From positions 496,001 through 560,000 of the forward strand of contig CBDCTY010000002.1 in NCBI GenBank assembly GCA_965222445.1: a DNA stretch of 64,000 bases, in the 5' to 3' direction. Below, piece after piece: positions 40,335 through 48,650 of the stretch (within the stretch, counting starts at the first letter, position 1; the number at the start of each line of letters is the position of its first letter). The position numbers and the translations under genes were made by a program. This DNA comes from GCA-958296115 sp965222445 (GTDB taxonomy: Bacteria > Chloroflexota > Dehalococcoidia > Lucifugimonadales > CAJWER01). The notes under the pieces were generated by a model. It was not told the DNA's origin. It made no database searches and saw only the letters and a list, made by a program, of their open reading frames with translations.

Positions 40335-40856
40335 ATGCCCATCGATGTTCCGCGCGGACCTGGAGGTGCAGACCGCGGCAAGGCGGCGGTTCTTGGTGAC
40401 CCCTGCTACCTGTGCGAGGTCATCGGAGGACGCGCGGACAAGGGTGTCGTGGAGGAGACCGACATGACGCTCACACTGGTGAACTGGGTCCAGTTCGAGC
40501 TAGGGCAAGTCTACGTCATCCCCAGGCGTCACGCCCCCACGCTGTTCGATCTGACGGACGAAGAGGCTGAGGCGGTGATCCACGCTGTCCGCAGGACGGC
40601 CGATGCCCTGGTTCGTGCGTACGATCCCGACGGACTCAACCTGATTCAGAACAACGGCGTTATCGCCGGGCAGAGCGCGCCCCACTTTCATATGCACGTT
40701 GTGCCGCGTCGGAAGTGCGGCAGCGACTGGGGAAACGGCCCTCCGCATATCGCAGCCATAGAGGGGAAGACTCCCACGAGACCTGGCCGCGACGTAATCG
40801 TCAGCCTGGAGAAGGAGCATGAGATCGCCCGCCACATAAGGTGGTTCCTCCAGTGA
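40335..40856 (+). CDS. HIT-family nucleotide hydrolase/transferase
   Basis: 173 residues of the histidine-triad family, which hydrolyse nucleoside phosphoramidates or dinucleoside polyphosphates. The triad is SAPHFHMHVVPRR (HxHxHxx), and LVNWVQFELGQVYVIPRRHAP precedes it in two strands. The N-terminal CYLCEVIGG has a CxxC pair as in other HIT proteins. It has its own GGAGG 9 bases before ATG 40335, which supports a separate gene rather than a HAD-HIT fusion, although the frame is open from the HAD gene. Confidence 0.87.
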   Translation: MPIDVPRGPGGADRGKAAVLGDPCYLCEVIGGRADKGVVEETDMTLTLVNWVQFELGQVYVIPRRHAPTLFDLTDEEAEAVIHAVRRTADALVRAYDPDGLNLIQNNGVIAGQSAPHFHMHVVPRRKCGSDWGNGPPHIAAIEGKTPTRPGRDVIVSLEKEHEIARHIRWFLQ

Positions 40857-40958
40857 GACATGGCGACCGGGCGACAGCATCACCGCCAACTCGAAGGTCC
40901 GGTGTGGAGTGAGCTCAGATGTGCCACCCTACCGTCGCCCGACCCAGGCCCTTTATCT

Positions 40959-42155
40959 TCATCCCGCCTCAGCGACTGCGTCGGCAAGTAGGGCGATGCC
41001 CTCCCGGATCTCCTCCTCGTTGTTGTAGCTGAAGCACAGGCGGGCCTTGTTGCGGCCCGGGTCGGCGCCGGTGGCGAAGTTCGTGCCCAGGTCGTAGGTG
41101 ACGCCTCGCTCCGCCGCCGCTCCCGCAGTGTCGACGAGGTCGACGTCGTCGGGCATCGTGAGCCAGGTATAGAGACCGCCCTCCGGCGTGCCCCAATCCG
41201 CCGTGCTCCCGAAGTTCTCCGCCAGGGAGGCGAGCATGGCGTCGCGTCTCGACCTGAGCACGCCGTTGATCCTGCCGAGATGGTCGTCCAGCCTGGTGAC
41301 GGCGAATCGGTGGACGGCCAATGCGCCGTACTGGGTAACGCCGCGTGACCCCTTGATCGGCATGACCGTCTCCAGGAAGGGCCGCGCGGCTATGAGATAG
41401 CCTATCCGCATACCGGGCACCACAATCTTGCTGAAGGTGCCCGTATGGATCACAACCCCGGAGTCGTCCAGCGATGCGAGCGCCGGCACGTGGTCGCCCT
41501 CGAAGCGGAATTCCGCGATACCATCGTCTTCGAGTATCGGCACGCCCTTCCGCGTGGCTACGTCCACGATCTCCTGGCGGCGCTCTACCGGCATCGTCCA
41601 TGTCTGGGGATTCTGGAAGGTCGGGATGAGGTAGATCATCTTGGGGCGCTTACCGTCGGCTATGGCCTGGTCTATGGCCGCCTCCAGGGCATCGGGGATC
41701 ATCCCATCGGCGTCGCTGACCACACCCCTGATGTCCGCGCCGAATCTCCTCAGAGACCACAGGGTCCCGCCGTATACGAAGTCGTCGACGATGACCACGT
41801 CGCCAGGGTCGACGAGCGCCTCCGTTACGAAGTGGATCGCCTGGCCGGAACCCTCCGTGAGGAGAATATCGTCAGGGTCCACCGACATGCTGCGCCGCTC
41901 CGCCAGACGCTGGGCAACGAACTCTCTCAGGGGAGGATAGCCCTGTGTGTCGGGATAGACGGACGTCGTGGAGCCGACCTCGGCCAACGCCTCACCCATG
42001 GCGGCATGGGCCTCCATGATGGGCAGATTCGCCGGGTCCGGGTAGGACATCACGAACGGGTACTTGGGCAACTCCTTCCTAGCTCCAGGAAGCGGGGTGG
42101 GCTCCGGCGCCGTCTTGGCCCTGAGCGCCGCGAAATCAAGCTGAGAATTGTCCAA
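40959..42155 (-). CDS. PLP-dependent aminotransferase, class I/II (2-aminoadipate type)
   Basis: 398 residues of the fold-type I PLP family, close to 2-aminoadipate/LysN-like and MocR-type aminotransferase domains. Asn of IPTFQNPQTWTM, Asp and Tyr of VDDFVYGGT, and the Schiff-base Lys of TGTFSKIVVPGMRIGY are visible. There is no N-terminal GntR domain. The frame stays open 67 codons upstream, but TTG 42155 has GGGGGA 5 bases upstream and gives a normal N-terminus. It is divergent from the class V gene with 194 bases between starts. Confidence 0.87.
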   Translation of the reverse strand: MDNSQLDFAALRAKTAPEPTPLPGARKELPKYPFVMSYPDPANLPIMEAHAAMGEALAEVGSTTSVYPDTQGYPPLREFVAQRLAERRSMSVDPDDILLTEGSGQAIHFVTEALVDPGDVVIVDDFVYGGTLWSLRRFGADIRGVVSDADGMIPDALEAAIDQAIADGKRPKMIYLIPTFQNPQTWTMPVERRQEIVDVATRKGVPILEDDGIAEFRFEGDHVPALASLDDSGVVIHTGTFSKIVVPGMRIGYLIAARPFLETVMPIKGSRGVTQYGALAVHRFAVTRLDDHLGRINGVLRSRRDAMLASLAENFGSTADWGTPEGGLYTWLTMPDDVDLVDTAGAAAERGVTYDLGTNFATGADPGRNKARLCFSYNNEEEIREGIALLADAVAEAG

Positions 42156-42349
42156 TAGATTCCCCCTATGCGTACCGGTCGAATAATGTACCACACCCCG
42201 CCCGGTCGTCTTCCACAGAGAGGCGCTCAACGCGATCCAATGAGCTGCCAAATCTAGCCGGGCCTTGGCTCGCGTATGCCAGTTCCCGACTGCTATCAGG
42301 TATAGTTCGGCGGTACGCTCAGATACTGACCACAGGAGAGTCGATTCAA

Positions 42350-43552
42350 ATGGCAAGAATGTCGATAGAGGAGCTACGGGAGCAGGTCCCGGTAACGAAA
42401 GAGGTAGGGTACTTCCAGACGGGCACTTATGGGCCGGCGATGGCGTCGGTGGTGAAGGCCGTCCAGGAATCGATGGAGTATGAGGCCATACACGGCCCGG
42501 CGCGGCCGGCCACCCGGCAGTTCATCATGGAGAAAGAAGAGGCGGCGAGGGGCAACCTTGCCGAGCTTCTGCATGTGAATCCCGACGAGCTGGGCCTGGG
42601 CTCGAACACGACCCGGTCCATGCAGCGGGTACTGCGAAACATCGATTGGCAGGAGGGCGACGAGTTCGTCACTACATCGGTCGAGCACGTCAGCGCCGCC
42701 GATGCCTCCCGGGGCCTGGAGCAGGAACGCGGGGTCGTCGCCAAGGTGGTCGACGCGGACGAGAGTGACGCCGCGTTCCTCGAGTCACTCGACGGCGCGG
42801 TAACGGAGCGCGCCAAGCTTCTGCTGATCAGCCACGTGGCCTCGCCTGACGGCCGCGTGATGCCGGTACGGGAGGCAGTGGACATCGCCCACAACAGGGG
42901 CGTGCCCGTCCTAGTGGACGCCGCCCAGTCCATCGGCCAGTTCCCGGTCGACGCGCCGGCGTTGGGCTGCGACTACCTCATCGGGTCAGGACCGAAGTGG
43001 CTGCTTGGCCCGATGGGCAGCGGCTATGTGTGGGTGGCGCCGGACCATACCGACGACTTCAGACCCTACTTCACACCCGACGTGGGCGCATGGAGCCAGC
43101 CCGGCGCGCCGAGGGAAGAGCCTACGGCCCGCGCCAGGGCCGAGTTCGGCACCTACAACCACCCGCTGGTCATCGGCCTGGGGACGGCCGCGCGGACTCT
43201 GATGGACGTGGGCCTGGACGTGATCAGGGACCATGTGGCCGTGCTGTCGAGGAAGCTCCGCGAGGCGATGCTGGACACGCCCGGAGTCAACGTGCTGACA
43301 CCGCTGGAGCCGGGCAAGTCGGCGGGCGTAACGACGCTGTCGTTCGACGACCACTCCGACCAGAACCTGCAGGACCTGATCGCGTGGCTGGACGCGGAGC
43401 GGAATATCCTGGTCAAGTTCCAGTGGCTGTCCGCGCCGCTGCGCCCGGGTCACTCGGGAATGCGCATCTCGGTCGCAGGGTTCAACATCGAGGAGGAGAT
43501 ACAGCACCTCGTAAACTCGCTGCGAGAGGGCGTGAGTAGGCAGGGCGAGTAG
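42350..43552 (+). CDS. Class V aminotransferase (cysteine-desulfurase/epimerase-like)
   Basis: 400 residues. GLGSNTTRSMQRVL binds the phosphate, LVDAAQSIGQFPVD supplies the Asp and Gln of the PLP site, and SGPKWLLGPMGSGY carries the Schiff-base Lys. There is no Cys-containing loop typical of IscS, so it is more like the isopenicillin-N-epimerase or selenocysteine-lyase-like subgroup with unknown substrate. AGGAG lies 11 bases before ATG 42350. It is followed by a repeat. Confidence 0.86.
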   Translation: MARMSIEELREQVPVTKEVGYFQTGTYGPAMASVVKAVQESMEYEAIHGPARPATRQFIMEKEEAARGNLAELLHVNPDELGLGSNTTRSMQRVLRNIDWQEGDEFVTTSVEHVSAADASRGLEQERGVVAKVVDADESDAAFLESLDGAVTERAKLLLISHVASPDGRVMPVREAVDIAHNRGVPVLVDAAQSIGQFPVDAPALGCDYLIGSGPKWLLGPMGSGYVWVAPDHTDDFRPYFTPDVGAWSQPGAPREEPTARARAEFGTYNHPLVIGLGTAARTLMDVGLDVIRDHVAVLSRKLREAMLDTPGVNVLTPLEPGKSAGVTTLSFDDHSDQNLQDLIAWLDAERNILVKFQWLSAPLRPGHSGMRISVAGFNIEEEIQHLVNSLREGVSRQGE

Positions 43553-43661
43553 CAGTCCCTTCTCCCCTGGCGGGAGAAGGCTAGGATGAGAGGGACCAAG
43601 GGAGTCACCCTCACCTCAATCCTCTCCCGCCGAGGGCCCGTCGAGGGAGAGGAGGGGGTCG
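43553..43661. repeat. CCTTCTCCC/GGGAGAAGG-type palindromic repeat
   Basis: Two hairpins: CCTTCTCCCCTGGCGGGAGAAGG (43559-43581) and CTCTCCCGCCGAGGG with CCCGTCGAGGGAGAG (about 43622-43651). CACCCTCACCTCAATCC lies between them. The same kind of sequence is found at 61641-61756. Confidence 0.7.
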
Positions 43662-44256
43662 TCAGCCCTGGCGGCCTCTCAGGCGCGGTTCCAGAACGTC
43701 GAGCAGCCAGTCGCCTAGGAGATTGGCCCCGAGCACGACCAGCATGATGGCCACTGCCGGGAAGCTCAGGTGCCACGCGACCGTCATGTAGTCCCGGGAG
43801 TCGGCGATCATCTTGCCCCAGGTGGGTACGAGGGTGTTGACGCCGAGCCCCAGGAAGCTGAGGGCCGCCTCGGTGAGGATGCCGCCGAAGGACAGGCTCG
43901 CGGCGACTATGGCGGGCTGAATGGCGTTGGGCATGATGTGGCGGAGCATGACCCTCAGGTCGCTCGCTCCCAGTGAGCGGGCGGCCTGCACGTAGTTCCT
44001 CTCTCTCAGGCTCAGCACCTCGCCGCGGATCAGCCGGGCGAAGCCGACCCAGTTCCCTATGCCCAGGAAGACGATCATGTTCAGGAGCCCGCCGCCCAGA
44101 AACGCAATGACCGCGATCAGCAAGACGAGGAACGGTACAGCCGTCTGCGTGTCCGCGATCCGCATGATCACGTCGTCGACCAGCCCTCCCCCTATAGCCC
44201 GTCAGCAGCCCAAGGAACACGCCGGACGACATCCCAATCACGACGGCCGCGATTCG
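43662..44256 (-). pseudogene. Oligopeptide/dipeptide ABC permease remnant (DppC-like)
   Basis: The C-terminal two thirds of a DppC-type permease: VPFLVLLIAVIAFLGG, then NYVQAARSLGASDLRVMLRH with the EAA loop and the LSFLGLGVNTLVPTWGKMI motif. The piece before it, GMSSGVFLGLLTGYRG, is in another frame; removing one base from GGGGGAGGG (about 44193) restores the expected YRGGLVDDVIMRIADTQ. No start exists: the remnant begins at the stop of the upstream gene, so about the first 100 residues are gone. No other dpp/opp gene is nearby. Truncated plus frameshifted, it cannot be functional. Confidence 0.8.
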
Positions 44257-45342
44257 CTACATGCGGCCGAACTTCTCCAGGACGTGCCAGAAGTCCAGCT
44301 GCTCGACGCCATGGGTCCTGTAAATGCCCACGGCGTCCGCGCCGTTGTCCTTGGCAACACGCCCCGCCTCCAGCATCAAATCGGGATTCTGGAAGCTGCC
44401 GGGGTGGTAACAGGACAGCTCGGCGATGACTCGGCAGCGGCCGTTGACGACGTCCGCCGCGTGTTTCATCTGCCTGGCAAGCGCGTCCAGGTCAGAGTTG
44501 GTGCGGAACCAGAAGAACAGCTCGTCGAACGCGCCAGCATCTACCCATGCGGGCCAGTCGTGAAGCAGTTTGACGTAGTCGCCGGCTTCGCCTGCGATCA
44601 TCGTCGCGGAAAACACTGCATCCGGCTTGGCCGCCTTGACGGCGTCCCGCGCCTCGACCATGTAGCGCGTTACGTAGTCGGCCCGGAACTGCACCCAGTC
44701 AGGGTCGTCGTTCGGGATCTCCTGGGGATTCCTGCCGTGTGCTTCCTCGAACTTGGAAGCGACAGCCTCCTCGTAACCGTAGGTGACCACGCCGTTCTCG
44801 TCCTCGTTGCCAAGCACGAATTCGACCTGTACTCCGGTCCCGTCCATCTCTTCGAGCACATCGACGAACTGCTTGGTCTGCTCGGCTCTGACCTCCGGGA
44901 AGGCCAGGCTGAGGTACAGGTCCTCACCGGGCTGAAGCGTGTACGATCGCTCCTTCCCAAAGCTCCGGTACCCGGGATGGGCCCGGGCAAAATCGGTCAT
45001 CGAAGTATCGACCTTGGGGTTGTCGTAGATTGGGCTGTGAGCCTCGAGGATCGCCCTTGCCTCGGGGGCATCCACGGGCGGACGCAGGAAGTCGAGGGAC
45101 CATCCCCAAGTCACACGGGCCCAGCCGTGGCGAGGGAAGGAGTTGTAGTTGACGTAGGGGTGGACGTCTATCCCGTTGCTGCGGGCAACCTCTGTGAGGA
45201 TTCGGGTCTTGTCGCCCCCAATGATTCTGGATACGCCGGCGTCGACGCACTTGCGCATCCACACTTCTATGTCGTCGCGGAAGGACGGTTCTAGGGGACC
45301 GCTGGGCACTACGGGCGGCCCCCACAACATAACCTCTGTCAA
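44257..45342 (-). CDS. Glycosyl-hydrolase-like TIM-barrel protein of unknown specificity
   Basis: 361 residues, an apparent TIM barrel: GVSRIIGGDKTRILTEVARS, then VHPYVNYNSFPRHGW, VQVEFVLGNEDENGV and NDDPDWVQFRADYVTRYMVEARDAV, with FSATMIAGEAGDY at a strand end. It resembles the family 10-like glycosidase group (GHL10) that act on beta-glucans, but I cannot place the catalytic acids. TTG 45342 has GGAGG 5 bases upstream; the frame remains open 47 codons more in unlike sequence. There is no signal peptide, so it should be cytoplasmic. The permease remnant follows directly. Confidence 0.55.
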   Translation of the reverse strand: MTEVMLWGPPVVPSGPLEPSFRDDIEVWMRKCVDAGVSRIIGGDKTRILTEVARSNGIDVHPYVNYNSFPRHGWARVTWGWSLDFLRPPVDAPEARAILEAHSPIYDNPKVDTSMTDFARAHPGYRSFGKERSYTLQPGEDLYLSLAFPEVRAEQTKQFVDVLEEMDGTGVQVEFVLGNEDENGVVTYGYEEAVASKFEEAHGRNPQEIPNDDPDWVQFRADYVTRYMVEARDAVKAAKPDAVFSATMIAGEAGDYVKLLHDWPAWVDAGAFDELFFWFRTNSDLDALARQMKHAADVVNGRCRVIAELSCYHPGSFQNPDLMLEAGRVAKDNGADAVGIYRTHGVEQLDFWHVLEKFGRM

Positions 45343-45482
45343 GTCGGCCTCCACCACAAGATAACTATGTTTGTCACGCGGCTCTCGCCGACCGCTCCCA
45401 ACCTGCGGCTTGCGCCGTACCGGCCACGCACAAGAAAATATGCTAGTGTCGTCCTTCCAATCTGTCAACCGCTCTAAGGACA

Positions 45483-45627
45483 CCCAAATCCACCACCTCC
45501 ATCATTCCCGCGACGAGCCTGCCCCCGAGCAGTCGGGGGCGGGAATCCATCCCCGGCCAGGTGCACAGCCATAGACTCAGAGCAGTCCGTCACGCCGCCC
45601 GTGCAAATCAGGTGGTGGATCTGGGGG
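45483..45627. repeat. MITE-1 copy 2 (about 145 bp)
   Basis: Ends CCCAAATCCACCACCT and AGGTGGTGGATCTGGGGG are inverted repeats, and the inner part matches the copy at 25283-25404. Here the simple palindrome is replaced by the expanded form (45503-45550) with the GAGCCTGCCCC module. Confidence 0.78.
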
Positions 45628-45635
45628 ACATATTC

Positions 45636-45827
45636 GGGCAATCGCATTTTGACGGCGCCTATGTTCTGAAACAAGTGAATCTGCGCTATAAAGCTCCCTT
45701 CGCCGACGTTAAGAGGGTCCGAAAGCGCCAGAAACAGCGTCCAAGTGTTCAAACCCTGTGGTGATTTCAGGCCATTGCAGAGGGAAGACACCCCCGAACA
45801 AGCCCGAAAATCAAAATGCGATTGCCC
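45636..45827. mobile_element. 192-bp element with perfect 17-bp terminal inverted repeats
   Basis: GGGCAATCGCATTTTGA at 45636-45652 and its exact reverse complement at 45811-45827. The inside has no frame of note, so it is either a MITE or an internally deleted insertion sequence. It sits 8 bases from MITE-1 copy 2. The remaining 45828-45970 shows no gene. A short direct repeat could be looked for in the flanks but none is plain. Confidence 0.65.
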
Positions 45828-45970
45828 TGGGTCATATGGAGGGCGGTCGCATCTTCATTCTGTGCGTCCCAACTGGTCGGCCCTCCCGGACTGGGCGGAG
45901 TTCGGCAGGCCTAGGTACCAGTCTGGGCGCACGAGGAGAGGATATGCGGCTGCCCTTAACCTCCCTGTCC

Positions 45971-46438
45971 TCAGCCCACGAACCTCGCCGCGGCCATTGT
46001 GACCACAGCCACTGTGACGAGCGCCGCCGTAAGGCGGGCCAGCAGGGTCGCCCTGTCCGACAGGCGGTCCACCTCCACTCCTTCTTCCGTCCCGCGCAGC
46101 TTCTTGAGCGCCGACAGCGCGAACACGCCCGTCGTGTGCGCGATCACCGACGTTATGAGACCAATCGTTATGGCCCACCCCCAGCCGGTGTCGAAGAGGT
46201 CGTCCAGCCGCTTCAGCCTGATCACGAGGGCTATCCCAACAAGGATTGTGACGGCCCCTCCCCCCTCCAGCACGACGCGGAGCGGCAGGTAGAGCGCCCC
46301 GGTGACCCTGCGATGGACATCCGTCCCGAGTGCCCTCAGACGTGGGTCCAGGATGGCTGCCAGGAAGATGGCCGATCCGGCCCAGATGACGCCCACCAGT
46401 ATGTGCACCACGCGAATCACGACCAGTTCGAAGTTCAT
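45971..46438 (-). CDS. Integral membrane protein (CopD/DUF2269-like)
   Basis: 155 residues with four membrane segments (about 6-28, 48-70, 78-105, 135-154). His occurs in RVVHILVGVIWAGSAIF near the first segment, reminiscent of CopD/DUF2269 proteins that may bind haem or copper. ATG 46438 gives MNFELVVIRVVHI; a start 10 codons upstream is less likely. It precedes nothing in an obvious operon. The function is unknown. Confidence 0.68.
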   Translation of the reverse strand: MNFELVVIRVVHILVGVIWAGSAIFLAAILDPRLRALGTDVHRRVTGALYLPLRVVLEGGGAVTILVGIALVIRLKRLDDLFDTGWGWAITIGLITSVIAHTTGVFALSALKKLRGTEEGVEVDRLSDRATLLARLTAALVTVAVVTMAAARFVG

Positions 46439-46477
46439 TTCGTGTTCCCCTCCCAGGCAGCATGGCAATCCGAACGG

Positions 46478-47020
46478 TTAGACCGCGTGCTCGGCAGCCA
46501 GGCTGGTTATGTCCCTCCATCCATAGGATACCTCTACGAGGTCTGCGCCTCCAACTGCGATGGTCTTCCGGCCAACCTGCTCGCCTCCAATGGACTCATA
46601 GAACCGGCGGGCGGGGTGGTTGTCTTCCAGCACCCACGCTAGCATCGAGTCGACGCCATCGGACAGCAGCCGCCGAGCCACTGCGGAGGCAAGGACACGC
46701 CCTGCTCCCTTGCGCTGGTGTTCTTGCAGCAGGTAAATGGCTTAGAGCTCGCCCAGGTAGGTCCTGTCGCCTTCTCGCTCCGGCCCTCCCCCGGCAAAGC
46801 CGACGATCTCGGCGCCATCTGTCTCGGCAACGAAGTTGCACTCGGAGGGCCGGTTACTCGCCAGGATTCGGGACCACGTCGCTTCCCTCTCCTCGCACGA
46901 CAGGCCTGCCAGATACTCGTCCAGCACGATGCCGGCGTATGTAGTCCTCCAGGCATCGACATGGACCCTTGCTATGGCGCCGGCATCCGCCGGAACCGCT
47001 TCCCTTATCCGTATGTCCAA
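46478..47020 (-). pseudogene. GNAT acetyltransferase with in-frame stop codon
   Basis: An acetyl-CoA-dependent N-acetyltransferase fold of about 180 residues. The first part, MDIRIREAVPADAGAIARVH to RTYLGEL (to 46745), has strands 1-4. TAA at 46742-46744 interrupts, and reading on in the same frame gives AIYLLQEHQRKGAGRVLASA, the acetyl-CoA-binding Q/RxxGxG motif, then DNHPARRFYESIGG to the end at 46478. A Tyr (TAC or TAT) is expected at the TAA, so a single substitution created the stop. The break falls before the acetyl-CoA-binding site, so neither piece would work alone. Confidence 0.8.
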
Positions 47021-47070
47021 CCCCTTGCAGCTGCCTCCACGAATTGGCAGGCGCCCCGCGGCTGCGGCAG

Positions 47071-47352
47071 CTAGCCTGCCGGGACAGGCTCCGGGCCGTC
47101 GACCTCCGCTCCCCGCTCCAGAGCGACGCCGATCAGGTCCACGAGCCGACGGGCCGACTCGCGTGTCAGCTCGACCGCCACGCGGTCGCTAAGACTCCCC
47201 GACTCTTTCACGAAATCGATATTCAGCGTGTGCTCGATCGTCATGTGGGCCGGGTGGTCATACGATACGTTGATCCGGTCGACTCCGATCCAACCGGTCG
47301 TGCCCTTACCGCTGCCGACGATGGCAGCCTGTTCGGTGATCATGGTGCACAT
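47071..47352 (-). CDS. DUF6295-like small protein
   Basis: 93 residues that resemble the DUF6295 family: MCTMITEQAAIVGSGKGTTGW, then INVSYDHPAHMTIEHTLNID and a C-terminal helix, DRVAVELTRESARRLVDLIG. No metal site or signal peptide is obvious beyond two conserved His. No function is known. It lies 33 bases after the dienelactone-hydrolase gene and may be co-transcribed with it. Confidence 0.6.
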   Translation of the reverse strand: MCTMITEQAAIVGSGKGTTGWIGVDRINVSYDHPAHMTIEHTLNIDFVKESGSLSDRVAVELTRESARRLVDLIGVALERGAEVDGPEPVPAG

Positions 47353-47385
47353 TGCAGTCCTCCTTCGTGGTGCGGGCGATGACCC

Positions 47386-48141
47386 CTAGGCGAGATGCTT
47401 CGCCAGGAATACGAAAATCTTCTGCCATCCGTCCACGGCCTGCTCCTGGCAATAGACGGCTCTGTCGTAGTAGAAGAAACCGTGCCCGGCGCCGGCGTAC
47501 ATGTGGAACTCGTACTCCTTGCCGTGCCGTTTCAATGCCTCTTCGTGGAGCGCGACCTGCTCCGGCGAGGGGCTGGAGTCGTCCTCCCCAAACAGGCCGA
47601 GGACCGGACAGGATAGGTCTGCGGTGTAGTCGATGGGCGCCGTCGGGGTCTTCGGCGTCAGCTCGGACTCTGCCATGACGACACGCCCGCCCCAGCAGTC
47701 GACCACCGCATCGAAGCCCTCGACGCGCGAGGCCGCCAGCAGGACGTGGCGCCCGCCCGAACAGGTCCCGAACGCGCCAACCTCCCCGCTGGAGTTGGGC
47801 AGCGAGCGAAGGTAGTCCATGGACGCGGCGAGGTCGCCCACCACCTCGTCGTCGTCCGCTCCGCCCTCCGAGCGAGCCCTCGCGGCAACGTCGTCGGGGG
47901 TGCCGTGGCCCGTGCGGTGGTAGAGATCGGGAGAGATGGTCGCGTAGCCGTGGTGCGCGAACTTCCGGGCCGTCTCGCGGTACCACTCGTCCCACCCGGG
48001 CATATGGTGGGCGAGCACCATGCCCGGATGCGGCCCCGGCCCCAGCGGCCGCGCCAGGTACGCGTTCACCACGTCGCCGCCGTGGCCCCGAATAGTGATG
48101 GTCTCGGCAATCATGCCCTCATACATATCGGTCGTATACAT
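47386..48141 (-). CDS. Dienelactone hydrolase family protein
   Basis: 251-residue alpha/beta hydrolase. The nucleophile is Cys in GAFGTCSGGRH (near residue 145), as in true dienelactone hydrolases, and the triad is completed by Asp in LFGEDDSSPSP and His in GAGHGFFYY. ARPLGPGPHPGMVLAHHMPG with the oxyanion loop is near the start. It hydrolyses lactones or small esters; no chlorocatechol or catechol genes are close, so the substrate is open. ATG 48141 was taken as start; M at 48126 is an alternative. Confidence 0.87.
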   Translation of the reverse strand: MYTTDMYEGMIAETITIRGHGGDVVNAYLARPLGPGPHPGMVLAHHMPGWDEWYRETARKFAHHGYATISPDLYHRTGHGTPDDVAARARSEGGADDDEVVGDLAASMDYLRSLPNSSGEVGAFGTCSGGRHVLLAASRVEGFDAVVDCWGGRVVMAESELTPKTPTAPIDYTADLSCPVLGLFGEDDSSPSPEQVALHEEALKRHGKEYEFHMYAGAGHGFFYYDRAVYCQEQAVDGWQKIFVFLAKHLA

Positions 48142-48155
48142 GGAACGCCTCCATC

Positions 48156-48650
48156 TTAGGATTGAGCAACGAATTGGGCACTAAAGGAAGGAGGTGACTT
48201 CTGGAGTCTCGGTGGCAGAATGGTGAAGAGAAGTTTCGCCAGTTCCACATCGTTGCGGGTTTGGCACTCCCAAACAACTAACACCGTCCAGCCTTCCTGT
48301 CGCAAGGCCATATGATTTTCCTTATCTCTGGTCACATTGCGCTGAAACTTTTGACTCCAATAATCGATATTGGTCTTCGGGGTTGAGGTGTACCGGCATT
48401 CTGGGTGCCGATGCCAGAAGCAGCCGTTGATGAACATTGCCGTCCTATGGCGGCGCATCACTATGTCTGGCTTGCCTGGCATTCCATTCACGTGGAGGCG
48501 ATAGCGATACCCTGTCCGATGCATCATCGATCTGACTCGCAACTCGGGTGATGTATCCTTGCCCCGCACTTGGCGCATAACCCAACTGCGATGTTCTGTT
48601 GTTTCCAACCGCCAAGCCTGATTTGGGAGAGTATTACCTCTATAGCTCAA
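48156..48650 (-). CDS. vsr: Very short patch repair endonuclease
   Basis: Nicks DNA 5' of the T in T:G mismatches that arise when a 5-methylcytosine deaminates. 164 residues. Characteristic stretches are NTSPELRVR-like KDTSPELRVRSMMHRTGYRYR, GKPDIVMRRHRTAMFINGCF with the catalytic Asp, WHRHPEC for His/Cys zinc ligands, and NVTRDKENHMALRQEGW. TTG 48650 overlaps the methyltransferase stop by 4 bases. It is the third gene of the restriction-modification island and would guard that enzyme's sites. Confidence 0.94.
   Translation of the reverse strand: MSYRGNTLPNQAWRLETTEHRSWVMRQVRGKDTSPELRVRSMMHRTGYRYRLHVNGMPGKPDIVMRRHRTAMFINGCFWHRHPECRYTSTPKTNIDYWSQKFQRNVTRDKENHMALRQEGWTVLVVWECQTRNDVELAKLLFTILPPRLQKSPPSFSAQFVAQS

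Noticed and set aside
39648..40856. A true HAD-HIT fusion protein of 402 residues
   Set aside because: The natural HAD C-terminus and stop are present one base out of frame, and the HIT part has its own start and ribosome site.
44059..45294. 411-codon plus-strand frame
   Set aside because: Complement of the glycosidase-like gene and the permease remnant.
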